NCBI RefSeq assembly: GCF_000315915.1
Contig: NC_020185.1
Span: forward strand, 186,001 to 250,000
Direction: 5' to 3'
DNA: 64,000 nt
DNA from: Henningerozyma blattae CBS 6284
Lineage: Eukaryota; Ascomycota; Saccharomycetes; Saccharomycetales; Saccharomycetaceae
The position numbers and the translations under genes are program-made. Positions 1-11,017 of the stretch are shown here, one piece after another. Numbering within the stretch: the stretch's first letter is position 1; every line of letters begins with the position of its first letter. The notes below the pieces were generated by a model. The model made no database searches, had not been told where the DNA came from, and saw only the letters and a program-made list of their open reading frames with translations.

Positions 1-839
1 AAAAAATTAACTATCAAATATTAATTATTTGTAACTTCATAATATTTTAGAAATATAAAAAGGTTATTTTTAATCGAGCGACCTTTTTATTTCATATAGA
101 TGACTATTTTTGTGACGCGCCAGTTCAAAGAAGTCGGGTGAACTCTACGTAATTTAAAATTTGACACAAAAGAAATATTTCTTTTGTTAAAGTTTAATAG
201 CACGAATAAAATTGGCGTAAATAAAATAAAAGAATTTATTAGACCTTTTCCATCTCTTCTGCTTCAACTAATAGAAACTGAGCAACTCCTTGTAACTTAT
301 GATCCTTATTTATAAGAAGTAGAAATACTGTTCCGGATTAATATCAGAGTGAAATGTGAACTAAAAGTCTTGTATTTTTCTTTTCATTCTTATATACATT
401 TTTATCCTACATAAATGGCAAAGGAAAGTCTTAGTTATAATAAAATATTATTTTCTTTGTTTAGTGTAGCATTTATTGTTACTACCCATCCTCCTTATAT
501 ATATTCTAGTAGTCTGTTTAGAAAATTAAACGAGGTCTTAATACTTCATTTTTTTAACATCTCTTATCCCCCAATGACACAAATAAAAAATTTAACCCCA
601 AAAATCAGATTTTTGAAACCTTTAAATAATATATAGTAATCAGAGAAATTTAAGTTATTTTATCTACTATAAACTACTACATTGTTCAGTAAAACTCTTC
701 ATTTTTAAAAAAAAATTTTAATTAAGACGTTACAAGCTTTACATTACATATTGTTAAGAATTGAATCAAATCTGTGCAAAATCAAGTATTTTTTTTTTTT
801 ATTTGTCAATTATCAAAAAAATATTTCCTTCTATAAAAA
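1..839. other. AT-rich region without a supported gene
   Basis: No convincing coding region is visible. The only open stretch of note (415-636, plus strand) has a non-biological-looking, aromatic-rich composition and no recognisable motif. Several A and T runs occur just before the ORF that starts at 840. Confidence 0.6.
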
Positions 840-2065
840 ATGTCTGGATATTCTCTAGCTACAAATATTATCGATGAAACTGACAATGAATTAAGATTAA
901 AGGAAAACGACAGGCATCTTTTCAAAAACTTGTGTATACAGTCTTTCAGAAAGATAGGACGTAGATCAAAAATTTCCTCGCATAGTTTTAACTTTAAAAC
1001 AAACAGAAATCTATATGAGAATAACACATTTGAATCAAGCCTTTTTGACAATATGACTGGCAATACGTTTATAAATCAGGATCAAAACAATTCTTTTCAT
1101 TTATCCTCCTCCTTTGAGAATCGAAAAAAAAATTGAAGAATAAAATTAACAAATTAGGCATTTACTTTTCCTCAAGTATCAACTCCGATGAGGAGTCATA
1201 TTATAATGAAACTTTAGAATCAAATAATAATTCTGATAATGAGGAATACAGTTCTCAAAGAACTGTTAAGGATGATGAAGTATTGTTTACAGAGCATAGA
1301 GATCTAAACTCGCAAGAAATGAAGAAATATAGTTCAAATATGCAAGAAGGGAAGAGTTATTTAAATTCTCAATATGTAAATGAAGATCCAAACTTCCAAA
1401 GCCTAAACAGGATTTTATCGCTCAGCTCTCAAAAGAAGAAAGGATGCATATTACTGAATTCACCGGAGTTCAAAGAAAATTCTTGCATGATTCAAAATAT
1501 AAGAAAATCTTCATTACCTACAAATGATTTAATTAAAGATGTTATTAATTATTTGGATGATCTAGAAACATATGTAGAAGAAAGTTCAAGAAAGTTTCGC
1601 ATAATTTCTATTGATGCTAATGGGCATATGAAACAGCCTGATATTTTTGGTGCTGAAACAGGATTGATAGGAGAAACTTCAAATGCTCACAGTGTATCAA
1701 CTGAAAATCAGAATGATTTGAGCGAAACTCAGAACAGTCATTTGATTCAAAATGAGGAAGTTACTACTTCTATAGAGAATTCAAATAAAGCTGTGCAAGA
1801 CAGATTATGTAGCCACAAAGAAAATATTGCCCATGTTGAATCATTAATAAATAAGCTCCAAAGTTTCCCAGGACATGATTTACAAACTTCATATACCGAC
1901 ATTAGAGAACCAGAATATTCAAGCACATACGAATATTACAAATTTAAGCTGCTAAGTCACTCTTTGTCTTATCTAAGAAGGAAGTCAGTTACTAGTAATA
2001 ACCCCTTTTATGAGCACAAGTATAAAAAAAGGGTTCTCAGAAAACAGTGTACAGTAATTAATTAA
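840..2065 (+). CDS. Unrecognised Ser/Asn-rich protein, reading frame broken at a run of nine A
   Basis: I do not recognise this gene. An ORF of 98 codons starts with ATG at 840 and stops at 1134-1136 right after a run of nine A (1124-1132). The next frame is open at once and continues for about 310 codons to 2065 without needing its own ATG. One extra A would join both into a protein of about 408 residues with uniform composition: Asn, Ser and Glu rich, with a basic patch near residue 40 and a basic C-terminus. The second part contains an acidic, possibly helical stretch (roughly residues 230-250 of the joined protein). No membrane segment, signal peptide or known domain is visible. The break may be a homopolymer sequencing error, a recent loss-of-function mutation, or -1 slippage on A-runs. 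It lies upstream of, and co-directional with, the PIR gene. Confidence 0.55.
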
Positions 2066-2125
2066 TAACAAAGTAAAATAATTGTAACCCTGAAATAAAT
2101 AAATCTTTATGCCTGATATCCGATG

Positions 2126-2268
2126 GCTGGTGATCTGATATTTGTGCCGTTACCAGCCAGTTCTTTTTTATATGGCAAATTCCGTTTACTGGAAATCAGA
2201 CATACGGGAATTTCTGAAGAACATTCGCCAGCCGGAATTTCTCGATCCGGAAACTTTCTCGTGCTGGC
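2126..2268. promoter_or_regulatory. Cluster of Ace2/Swi5-type CCAGC sites in the PIR promoter
   Basis: Four copies of RCCAGC/GCTGGY lie within 143 bp: GCTGGT at 2126-2131, ACCAGC at 2152-2157, GCCAGC at 2227-2232 and GCTGGC at 2263-2268. The block is clearly more GC-rich than its surroundings. ACCAGC is the known core of Ace2 and Swi5 sites, and S. cerevisiae PIR genes belong to the M/G1-expressed cluster controlled by these factors. Their use here is inferred from motif and position, 210-350 bp before the PIR start codon. Confidence 0.6.
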
Positions 2269-2370
2269 TGATGCTGAACCCTTAAAACTAGCCTGAAAAA
2301 AAATGCGATGGATGGTTAATAGCGGCTAATAGTATGGTATTGTTTTGCAGTAAAATGCAGAATTCTTTAG

Positions 2371-2378
2371 TATAAATA
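2371..2378 (+). promoter_or_regulatory. TATA box of the PIR gene
   Basis: TATAAATA lies 100 bp upstream of the PIR start codon, a usual distance for yeast TATA boxes. A CA- and C-rich leader (about 2408-2470) lies between it and the ATG, typical of highly expressed yeast genes. Confidence 0.6.
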
Positions 2379-2477
2379 CTACACGTTGTTTCAGAAAAAA
2401 AGAGTTTCCCATCAACACTAAAGAATCCAATCAACAATCAACCACTCCCACTCCCACCCCCACTCCCACATAATACA

Positions 2478-3356
2478 ATGCAATACAAAAACACTTTAGC
2501 TATCGCTGCCTTAGCCTCTTCTGCTATGGCTGCCTACAAGCCATCTGAACCATGGTCCACTCTGACTCCAGACTCTAAATACGCCAATGCCATGTCAGAC
2601 TACACTGGCTCTTTCGGTATTGCTGTTATTCCGATGACTGCCTCTACTGCTAAAGCTAAAAGAGATGCTGTCTCTCAAATCGGTGATGGCCAAATACAAG
2701 CTGCTACCACCACTACCAAGACTGAAGCTCCAAAATCCACTGCTGCCGCTGTCTCTCAAATCGGTGATGGCCAAATTCAAGCCACTACCAAGACTGAAGC
2801 TCCAAAGCAAACTGCTGCTGCTGTCTCTCAAATCGGTGATGGTCAAATCCAAGCTACTACCAAGACTGAAGCTCCAAAGCAAACTGCCGCTGCTGTCTCT
2901 CAAATCGGTGATGGCCAAATCCAAGCTACTACAAGAAAGACTACCACTTTAGACGGTAAATCATTCTCTGCCACTGCTACTAAAGCTGAATCTACAACAT
3001 CTACCGCTTCTACTTCTTCCGCCCAACCATCAGAAGATGCTTTCTTCGAATCTCAAGCCTGCAAGAACAATGGCACTTTAACTATGACTTTAAAGAACGG
3101 TATCTTAACCGATGCTAAGGGTAGAGTCGGTTCTATCGTCTCTAACAGACAATTCCAATTCGATGGTCCACCACCACAAGCCGGTGCCATCTACGCTGCT
3201 GGTTGGTCCATCACTCCAAAGGGTAACTTGGCCATTGGTTCCAACGATGTCTTCTACCAATGTTTGTCTGGTAACTTCTATAATTTATATGATGAAAACC
3301 AAGGGGAACAATGTACCAAGGTCTACCTACAAGCTGTTGAATTAGTTTCTTGTTAA
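2478..3356 (+). CDS. PIR-family cell wall protein (Cis3/Hsp150/Pir type)
   Basis: A covalently attached cell-wall protein of 292 residues. An N-terminal signal peptide (about 1-18, ending in AMA) is followed by a Kex2 site, KR at 61-62. Immediately after come four PIR repeats, each containing [10 protein letters not shown], at about residues 64-75, 91-102, 115-126 and 139-150. In this family a glutamine of the repeat forms an alkali-labile ester with beta-1,3-glucan. A Ser/Thr-rich linker (about 160-185) suits O-mannosylation. The C-terminal domain has cysteines at 195, 262, 279 and 292, which is exactly the family spacing C-66-C-16-C-12-C. Four repeats place it between Cis3 (one) and Hsp150 (about eleven), so I give no one-to-one symbol. 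The repeats are also strongly conserved as DNA, so copy number may vary between strains. Codon use is biased towards preferred yeast codons, suggesting high expression. Confidence 0.93.
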   Translation: MQYKNTLAIAALASSAMAAYKPSEPWSTLTPDSKYANAMSDYTGSFGIAVIPMTASTAKAKRDAVSQIGDGQIQAATTTTKTEAPKSTAAAVSQIGDGQIQATTKTEAPKQTAAAVSQIGDGQIQATTKTEAPKQTAAAVSQIGDGQIQATTRKTTTLDGKSFSATATKAESTTSTASTSSAQPSEDAFFESQACKNNGTLTMTLKNGILTDAKGRVGSIVSNRQFQFDGPPPQAGAIYAAGWSITPKGNLAIGSNDVFYQCLSGNFYNLYDENQGEQCTKVYLQAVELVSC

Positions 3357-4664
3357 TCAATACAATAAAACTTTGCATTAGGTACTCCATTTCTGACATG
3401 ACAATCGCCAGTACATAAAATTCATTGTTAGACCGCTGTTACTCAACTCACTCTATTTCTCATTCTTTATATTCTCTGTATTATATATAATTTTAAAAAA
3501 ATAAATCTATCATAAATATTTAATCTTTTTCAATAACAAACACTTGTAATGGTAATGGTTCAGTTTTTATGAAAACGTAGTATATGCAACAACTTATAGA
3601 TATTATAACTTTTATCCTCTCTCTATACTTACTAACTTGCTCTCTTTTTGGAACAATTTAGTAATTGTTTATATACCATTTCAAATGAAAGGGTCGTTGC
3701 CTTTTTTTCTTTTTTTTCAAAAAGGATATATACTTTTACGAGCTATTGATTTTCGTTGTGAATACTAGAAAGTATTAATTTTGAAAAGTAAACGATAACT
3801 AAATTAGTAATTAGGTGATAGATATAGAATGAGCAGAAAATAGGTATTTGGCTCTTAAACCATAAGCTTGTGATAATTGAAATCAGGAATATGAAAAAGA
3901 AAAATGAATTCGGTACTCAAAAATGTATATAGAGACTAGGTCACAAAATATTATTAATTCATCTGATCAGTAACGCAATTATTATTTAACCAAATAATAT
4001 ATAATAGGTGAACCTAAAATGCACTCAATAGATATTTAAAACTAGTACAGCATTCATGTGCTTCAGAATAATTTAGCCCTTATTACGCAGTTTTAGTTTT
4101 ATGGTTTCTAGCAAGGTTAATATCATATTATATATATAATAGCATTTGCTAACGCTAGAAAATATCCGTTATATAAGTTGTAATTCTTTGGCAAGTGTAA
4201 CCAAATAGAAAAACATTTTATTTTTGCTTTTACTGTGCCAATTAATCTTTATTCATCTGTCTATTAAGTAATTCCTAGTCGCTACTCCTTTATTTGATTT
4301 CTTTGCTTTAGCAATAAGATTCAAAAGTCCAAAGCATTCTTCACTCTCCAGGTTCAATTAAATAGGTATATTAAATAAGTTTTTTTATTTTTTTACTTAT
4401 ATCCTGTAGCCTCCTAGTCGCATCAAACATTTATAGGAGTCATTTTCTGGAGGCACTTTTTATTTCTTTTTTTTGTATATCAAGCAGTATCATGTATGGA
4501 AGCCTTCTCAAATTTTGTGCTCTATAACGTAAATGGCTAAAGTATGGTAAGATTGTGCAAGATATAAGTTATTTTTTTCAAATCACGTACCGATTAATAT
4601 CATATATTGGCTACTTGTAGCCATACTACTCATTTTTCTCACTACCTTCGCTGTTAGAGGCTTG
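3357..4664. other. Intergenic region between convergent PIR and Tag1-like genes
   Basis: 1.3 kb of AT-rich DNA between two convergent genes. I see short T-runs and a TA-dinucleotide tract near 4125-4140, but no ORF, tRNA or repeat that I can support. Confidence 0.5.
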
Positions 4665-6374
4665 CTAGGTAATTGTTATATTATTAGCGCATGGTAACCC
4701 ATATAGCACCACTTCGCCAATTCCATTCCGATTATTTACTTGCATGTCTATCACACCCTCGACAAAAACGTCGTTAGAACCTGAAAATAATAGTTTATTG
4801 AGAAACCTGCTAGTTGCAAGTCTGTTTATAATCTCTATATCCCGGCTACCAACATCCATGATCATCTCTAAATAAACTCCACTATCCTGCTTAATAATAT
4901 TGCTCGCATTGACATGGGTCCACTGTGTGATATTATTATTCATCAAATGGACCCCTTTCATATCATAAATCTTCATTGGTCCACGTACCTTCTCAACCAC
5001 AATTTCATTCCGGCCCTGATACTCATAGTACTTCAGCTCAACAAGTATTTTGATTTTTCCTACCATGTCAATTCTATTGAACCTGTTTCTAATCTTAAAA
5101 TCCATAATATTAAACTCCTTAATGATTTCATCTTGATTTATCGTAACATTCTCAATCACTTGTACCTTCCCAATTTCCTTTAAAATCTCATGGAACGGGA
5201 TCATAATGTCTTTTTGTTCAACGCGTCCCTTGACACTTATTTCATTCGTCTCATTACTTTTAAACAGCTTTTCCATAATCATTGTCAAAGGCGTAGCAAC
5301 ACTCCCTTCAAAACATTTTTTTTTCATTAATTCTTCAGGAAATGGGCCTTTTATTTGTACCTTGTTAGTGAGATTCAAATACTCGTCCGTATTAATCTGA
5401 AACTCTTCTACACTATAGTCTACGTTATTTAAATATATTTTGTCTTGGCCGTTGCAATTAGGTAAGAAGAGATCCATCTGAATCTTAGGGACTTTGATCA
5501 CATTGTCTAATTTCTGAATTATATCACGTATCATGTTCTCTATAAGTATTTGGTATTTAATAAAATAACCGTCCTGAGTACCTCGGATCACGATGTCCTC
5601 CACTTGCACATTCTGTGGTATTCCATGCCCTAGCTTCTTCTCTATTATAGAGTTTATGTCGACCTCCAATCCTTTTAATCTACTCAATAGAATACCAAAC
5701 TTATAAATATCAATATCCAATTCATCTTCAAAAAATATTTCTTCTTTATTAAAGACCATTCGTTTCATTACTTTCAATATCTCTCTCATATTAGGCTTAA
5801 CTAGTACATCAAACTCTAGTAAATTTTTTTCTTTCCTTAAGTCGATACATACGCGATCTCTGGTTAAGATATTGCCAAGTACACCTCCTGTACCTCCCTT
5901 TTCCCAAATTTCAAACTTGTTCAGTCTGAAGCATACCTTTCGTATCACCCTGTCATTCAAATACTTTAACTTATTCACCTGTTCCAACGGCTTATTACAC
6001 TTGTTATAATCAAGTTCGACTCCACACTTCACATGCAACTCTAAATACTTCCCTTCCTCGTAATCTATACCATTATCATCAATATTTTTCTTCCAGCCCA
6101 TTAACTTCACGCCTTCCACTTGATACGTAACTATGTCATTTAAATCATCCCCATTTATATCCATCGGGATATATTTACTTTTTAAAAACTCATAACACCA
6201 TACTATAAGTATGGATAGCATGAAGCACAGCGCAATATTGCGAATCATTGTAAAACGACCCTGTTTTTTCTCCACATCGTGCTGAAAATGTTGATCTCCC
6301 TCCAATAGTCGTGTGCTTTCATCCTCTATAGAATTTTCTTCGTCAACAGGGCCAGTACGATCAGTATTATTCAT
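4665..6374 (-). CDS. Type II membrane protein, possibly Tag1 (vacuolar regulator of autophagy termination)
   Basis: A 569-residue protein. The first ATG in frame is at 6374, because the frame upstream has only a GTG. The N-terminus is acidic and hydrophilic with a dileucine-like ESTRLLEG stretch near residues 20-27. One hydrophobic segment follows (about 44-62), then about 500 residues without another membrane span but with several Asn-X-Ser/Thr sites, as in a lumenal domain. This architecture fits type II vacuolar membrane proteins. The size and layout resemble S. cerevisiae Tag1 (YLR173W, about 600 residues, which acts in ending autophagy) and fungal DUF3712-type proteins. I identify it from topology and overall impression, not from a diagnostic motif, so the name is tentative. 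Alternatives are another vacuolar or Golgi type II protein. Confidence 0.5.
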   Translation of the reverse strand: MNNTDRTGPVDEENSIEDESTRLLEGDQHFQHDVEKKQGRFTMIRNIALCFMLSILIVWCYEFLKSKYIPMDINGDDLNDIVTYQVEGVKLMGWKKNIDDNGIDYEEGKYLELHVKCGVELDYNKCNKPLEQVNKLKYLNDRVIRKVCFRLNKFEIWEKGGTGGVLGNILTRDRVCIDLRKEKNLLEFDVLVKPNMREILKVMKRMVFNKEEIFFEDELDIDIYKFGILLSRLKGLEVDINSIIEKKLGHGIPQNVQVEDIVIRGTQDGYFIKYQILIENMIRDIIQKLDNVIKVPKIQMDLFLPNCNGQDKIYLNNVDYSVEEFQINTDEYLNLTNKVQIKGPFPEELMKKKCFEGSVATPLTMIMEKLFKSNETNEISVKGRVEQKDIMIPFHEILKEIGKVQVIENVTINQDEIIKEFNIMDFKIRNRFNRIDMVGKIKILVELKYYEYQGRNEIVVEKVRGPMKIYDMKGVHLMNNNITQWTHVNASNIIKQDSGVYLEMIMDVGSRDIEIINRLATSRFLNKLLFSGSNDVFVEGVIDMQVNNRNGIGEVVLYGLPCANNITIT

Positions 6375-7330
6375 GTTGTTTGATGTTCTCACCCTTCTAC
6401 TACTTGCTTATATGCTATCTTCGAGGTCATTTTATACATAGATTTTCTCAGCTCATTGGGATTCGGGGTTCTTATACATTCCGAATTATTAATTATTCAT
6501 CCAAAAAGGGTAATTTAATGAGATCTAGTTCCGTAGTAATTAACAAGCTTAATAAAATACAGTATATTTTGCTCAAATGAAGTTATGTCCGGTCAAATAA
6601 GTTTAATACTATTATTTATTTGATCTTATTTCTTCCTAAAAAGCCAATTCTGTAGATATTAATGAAAATAGTTACCAGCAAAATTTGAGAAACTCCGGTA
6701 TTCCTTCCATTAAATAATTTTACTTGAGAATTGAATAATCTAATAATGCCATTAATAGCGATCCATGGTTTTTCTCTTCTTAATTATAATAATATTTAGT
6801 ATTTTGTAGTTTGTCCTTTTTACTATCCTGTTAAATTGCAAACGATACTAGTTCATAAAATACCCTATTTAAACAAAACATTATTGGAAGTTAAAAATAT
6901 ATTCTGAAGTTTTTCACCAGTCAATAACAGTTAACATTTCATATTATACTTGTGCATATATTAAATTAGAAGTTGTATAGATAGAATATAAATATATATA
7001 TACTATGTTCGTTTGGTTTAGCTTAACAAATTCTTATCAAAATCTTCGAGCACCTTACTAAAATTTATGACAGAAATTAGTTATCGTTTCCGGTTATTCA
7101 AATGAATTGCTTACTTTAGGATCCATGAACTTATTAAAATTTCTTTGAAGTATACAACATATAGTAATCTGCTTACAATAATTTAGTTTTAAAAGATACC
7201 TTTTATGCTTCCTATTAAAACTTCTGAATGAAAAGATCTTAAAAGAACGATAAATAATGCATTTATATGAATTATAAAAACAATTCAGGGTAAAAAAATT
7301 GTATTTTTATTAAATAAAAACCAAAAATAA
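6375..7330. other. Intergenic region upstream of the Tag1-like gene
   Basis: Just under 1 kb of AT-rich DNA with no ORF that looks coding. It should hold the promoter of the minus-strand gene ending at 6374 and the 3' region of the small ORF ending at 7331. Confidence 0.45.
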
Positions 7331-7630
7331 CTAAATATGGGTAAGAAAATATTCAAGTGAAACTACCCTTCTAAAATGTGTTGCATTTTCCGTGAATCTA
7401 ACAGTTGTCAAAATTGAATGTATTCCAAGTCCAAAATCTGTTTTTACTTGATGAATATATCCTTTACGTTTGCCAAATATTCTAAAGGTCGATCTTCTAT
7501 TACCATTTACATTGATAATTAATTCAGGTATTGTGGTCTTATTACGAGCTTGTAAAATTCTTTGTTGCTTAACTCTTCTTCGACTTTTAATCACTAGGCG
7601 TGAAAAACTAGTAACTTGCACAAACAACAT
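7331..7630 (-). CDS. Unrecognised small basic protein
   Basis: 99 codons from an ATG at 7630, preceded by an A-rich leader. The product is strongly basic, with an Arg/Lys-rich N-terminal third (KSRRRVKQQR near residues 15-25) and further basic patches at about 44-56. No membrane segment or domain is recognised. The composition could suit an RNA-binding or mitochondrial protein, but that is only an impression. It may also be a chance ORF in AT-rich DNA, since the nearest sure genes are more than 1 kb away. Confidence 0.3.
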   Translation of the reverse strand: MLFVQVTSFSRLVIKSRRRVKQQRILQARNKTTIPELIINVNGNRRSTFRIFGKRKGYIHQVKTDFGLGIHSILTTVRFTENATHFRRVVSLEYFLTHI

Positions 7631-8612
7631 TATTGTTATTTTTTAAAAAAAAAAATCAAGGTTAAATTGCATACAATTGTACAATTGTAGCTAATTTATA
7701 ATAATACTGAGACTCTTGTAGAAAAGTCCTCAAGAAGATTGCTGTATTACTGTTTAGATATTTAAAAACAAAATATCTTAATTGTATCTTAATTTAATTG
7801 TACACCTTGAAAAAAAAAAATCTTCTTGAATTACTTTTGTTATGTAATTTTTGAACTATTTTTGTTTGATTAGTATTACTTCGTAATAAAAAAAATAAGG
7901 TGAAAAAAAAACCTTCTCCATATTTCTACTTCTACCTCCAAAGAAAAAAAACTAAAAAAACGTAAACATAGCACTTAAAAAGAATAAGGTTGTTAAGAAG
8001 CTTAAGCTCTATATTTTTTGGGATTTGGAATTAATGGATGATATAATGAAAAGATAGCCACTGAATGGTGTACATTTTGTGTCACTAAAAACCATTCATT
8101 TTGAAAAATGTAATTAGTATAGAAAATCAAAAAAAGAAAAAAAATAAAATAAAAAATAACAAAAATATAGTAATAACAATAATAGATTAATATAGATTAT
8201 AGATTGTATTAAAATTACTATCCCTAAATCATGGTATATTTTTGCTGGAATATGATTATATCATTTTCTATTAAGTTGTAAAAGACTTTTTTAGTACGTG
8301 ACTTATTATTTAAAACGTGTTTTTCTTATTATATCGAAAAACACTATTTAAGAAATATATTCATTTTAGTTATAGTATTTACTATATATTTCTAAAAAAA
8401 GCAATCGTCTTTACATCTTAAACACTGTATAACAATGTCTAACGCTCTTGAATCCCAATAATTTTGTCTCCCTAATATACTAGCATTTTCATAAAATTTT
8501 TATACCACTAAATATTTGAGCATTTTCTTTCGCATCTACTACGAGAATTTTAGTAGCAATTTTTTTAACCGTCAAATAATTACGTTGTTATAAATTTAAT
8601 TATCAAGCAAAT
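7631..8612. other. Intergenic region with long A-runs
   Basis: Very AT-rich DNA with several A-runs of 7-9 bases and purine-rich stretches (about 7880-8180). No gene, tRNA or repeat array is supported. Confidence 0.45.
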
Positions 8613-9221
8613 TCATGGAAGCATCCCTAACTGAGGTTTAATATTGTTATTACTATAATCTTCTTCCTCTTCCTCTTCTTCTTCTTTTTCCAGATTTTTT
8701 TCAAGGTCAATATTTGATTTAATTTCAACCTCTGATTCAGTAGAGTTTGTGGTATCCTTATCTTGATTATGATTATGGCATTCTGTATCAATAAGCGTTG
8801 AAGTATCTGAAAAATTAATTATAGTCATTGTTGAGGATGAAGAATTAACGGAATAGGCATCTGAATAATTAGCTAATTCTTCAATATTATACCTTTCTGG
8901 AGAAGAATTAAAATTAGGATTTAAGCTGAAACTAAAGTTACTGGGAAAGTAATTCAAATAGTTATAAGTACTGCTTATACTGGCTTCATTAGTATTATTA
9001 AAATTATTGTATTGAATACTATATACACTACGTACAGTGGTACGCCCACTAGAAGACTGGTCTTTAGAGGTGGTGATACCATAAATAGTTTGCCTTCTTT
9101 TACTGCCTTTAAATCTATTTTGAGGAATGAAGTTGTCAGCTCCTTCAAAATTTTCAATATTCTTATAATTAAAAATATCACAGTTGTCATTGAAGTTTGG
9201 AAACTTCATGTTCTTTTGCAT
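8613..9221 (-). CDS. Unrecognised Asn/Ser-rich protein with acidic tail
   Basis: I do not recognise it. The first in-frame ATG is at 9221 (MQKNMKF), giving 202 residues; the open frame runs 22 codons further upstream but only from a TTG. The sequence is Asn, Ser and Thr rich. A basic segment (GSKRRQTIYG, about residues 39-48) is followed by a Ser/Thr-rich part. Near the C-terminus is an acidic run of glutamates (about 181-189). There is no membrane segment or conserved domain. The length and evenly used codons favour a real, fast-evolving gene, perhaps a regulatory protein, but homology would be needed to confirm it. Confidence 0.45.
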   Translation of the reverse strand: MQKNMKFPNFNDNCDIFNYKNIENFEGADNFIPQNRFKGSKRRQTIYGITTSKDQSSSGRTTVRSVYSIQYNNFNNTNEASISSTYNYLNYFPSNFSFSLNPNFNSSPERYNIEELANYSDAYSVNSSSSTMTIINFSDTSTLIDTECHNHNQDKDTTNSTESEVEIKSNIDLEKNLEKEEEEEEEEDYSNNNIKPQLGMLP

Positions 9222-11017
9222 AATAATATAATTTCTTTGTTGATAAATGAATAGTTGTGGATAGCTTATGGTAGTTATTTTAGACAAAAAAAAACTTTTT
9301 TCAATGGTCCAAGAATTGGTAACTATACCTCAATGTTTCTAAGTATTATTTTACTCTTCTTTTCTTCAAAAACTTAGAGTATTGATTTTTAATATAGCTC
9401 CTATCATTTTCAAGGCACCACCATAATATAATTATTTTTCAGCTCATAGCAAGGATAATTAGTTGTTGTTTTTTTGTCTTATATTATTACTCCTAGAAAT
9501 ACTTCTAGTTGTTATTCTAATATATAATATCTTCGTGATTCTTTAGCCTTCCTTAACCTTGATTCTATACCTTATATTTTAATTTGGCCGCTTGCTTTTA
9601 CTTCATTTACTGACATGCGACAAGTCCAAAAATACGAATGTTTTTACACTTACTCAAAATGAAGTATATATATATATAAATCAGCTGAAATATACACAAT
9701 AAAATTTTTGTATTATACTTGTTATTAGTTTATTTTCCTTTATCTTTTCTAAAAAATTCAGTGTAGCAAGTTATATATTTATAATATTTCTAGATGAGTA
9801 AAACTATCAATAGTAACCACAAGGAAATATCAACCTAATGCATAGCAATCTATTTTGATACAAGATAAGTTTGATTTGAAATGAAGTACTTTAGGGTATT
9901 TGTCAACAGATTCTAAAAGAGCAAGATTTCTTCGTATAAACTTCGCAATTTCTATATTTATCTTGATTTGTTTCTTAATAATAGTAGTATTTCGAATTTT
10001 ATATATGGCAACTTTTTTCATTTGAAAAGAACGCTTTGTATTTGAAATTTAGAAGAAAAGCCCTGTAGCGAAGCTAGTAATATGTATATAATTGTAAAAT
10101 TGATTATTTTCTTTCTTCTTTTATCTTTTATTGTGTCTCACAAAAACTTAACGAAGTTACAACGAATTAAGAAGTAGAATTTAAAGTATGTAGACAATTT
10201 GCTATAAATATAATTGGAGAAATATCTTTTGATAACAATAAGTTATGTTCATCATTTATATTGAAAAAAAAAGCGTATTATACTGTCTTAAGATAGATAG
10301 GACTTGCAAATCAAAATTTAATAATTGACGGCAACAAAAAAATACATGCAGTTAGTAATGATAGCTTGAAATAATGGACATAAATACAGCAACTTAAGAC
10401 GGTAAGGAACGGTAGGCCTAAGAAAAGTTCCCAAGTAGAACTACGAATAAGAATGAAATCAGATGCAAATTCCTAGGCGTACCTTGCATTGAAAGTTATA
10501 ATTAAAAATCTACATTCAATATTATATATATATTTAAATTTATCCTTCTAGTTTAGTGATGTGGGAATAGCTAGTCAAATAAACATTTGAATTTTTTTTC
10601 TTCCATACAAATTCGATACGGAATTTAAGTGAATTTCCCTGAAAACTTGAATTACATGTTTCCAAGGCATTTTTAATTCGAAAATTAAATTAAATTTTTT
10701 ATTTTGGAATTGGTCTTTATGTACTTCTTGGAGTATATGTCCAATTTACTGTTCTTCTATTATATAATCTCAGTCAATGCATCGCACATTTTTTAATTAT
10801 TCAATTTGGCGTCATTTTTACAGTACGCGTAAACTTATTATAGCCGGATTTTAATTTGATGATTTAAATATTTCATCGATAGGTTTGATGAATAAAAAAA
10901 AAGACTGAGAAAGAAGCAAGTATATTAGCTATATATTTGCGTATAGTCTAACCTTGGATTACTACATACGAACTTTTATTGTTAATTTATAAGAAGTAGA
11001 TTATTAAATTATTTTCA
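9222..11017. other. 1.8 kb intergenic region containing the PRI1 promoter
   Basis: AT-rich DNA. The only ATG-started ORF (9830-10021, minus strand, 63 codons) is basic and unlike any family I know, so I do not call it a gene. The right end contains the MCB element of PRI1. A TA tract occurs at about 9664-9680. Confidence 0.5.
10825..10830. promoter_or_regulatory. MCB element (ACGCGT) upstream of PRI1
   Basis: A perfect MluI cell-cycle box lies 188 bp before the PRI1 start codon. In S. cerevisiae, MBF acts through this motif to express DNA replication genes, including primase, at G1/S. This is the only ACGCGT in the 1.8 kb intergenic region. Confidence 0.6.

Noticed and set aside
2595..2952. 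ORFs in other frames over the PIR repeats
   Set aside because: They are shadows of the PIR repeats, with no start context or family match.
9830..10021. 63-codon minus-strand ORF starting with ATG
   Set aside because: It is short, Ile/Lys-rich as expected for AT-rich DNA, and has no motif or conserved neighbour.
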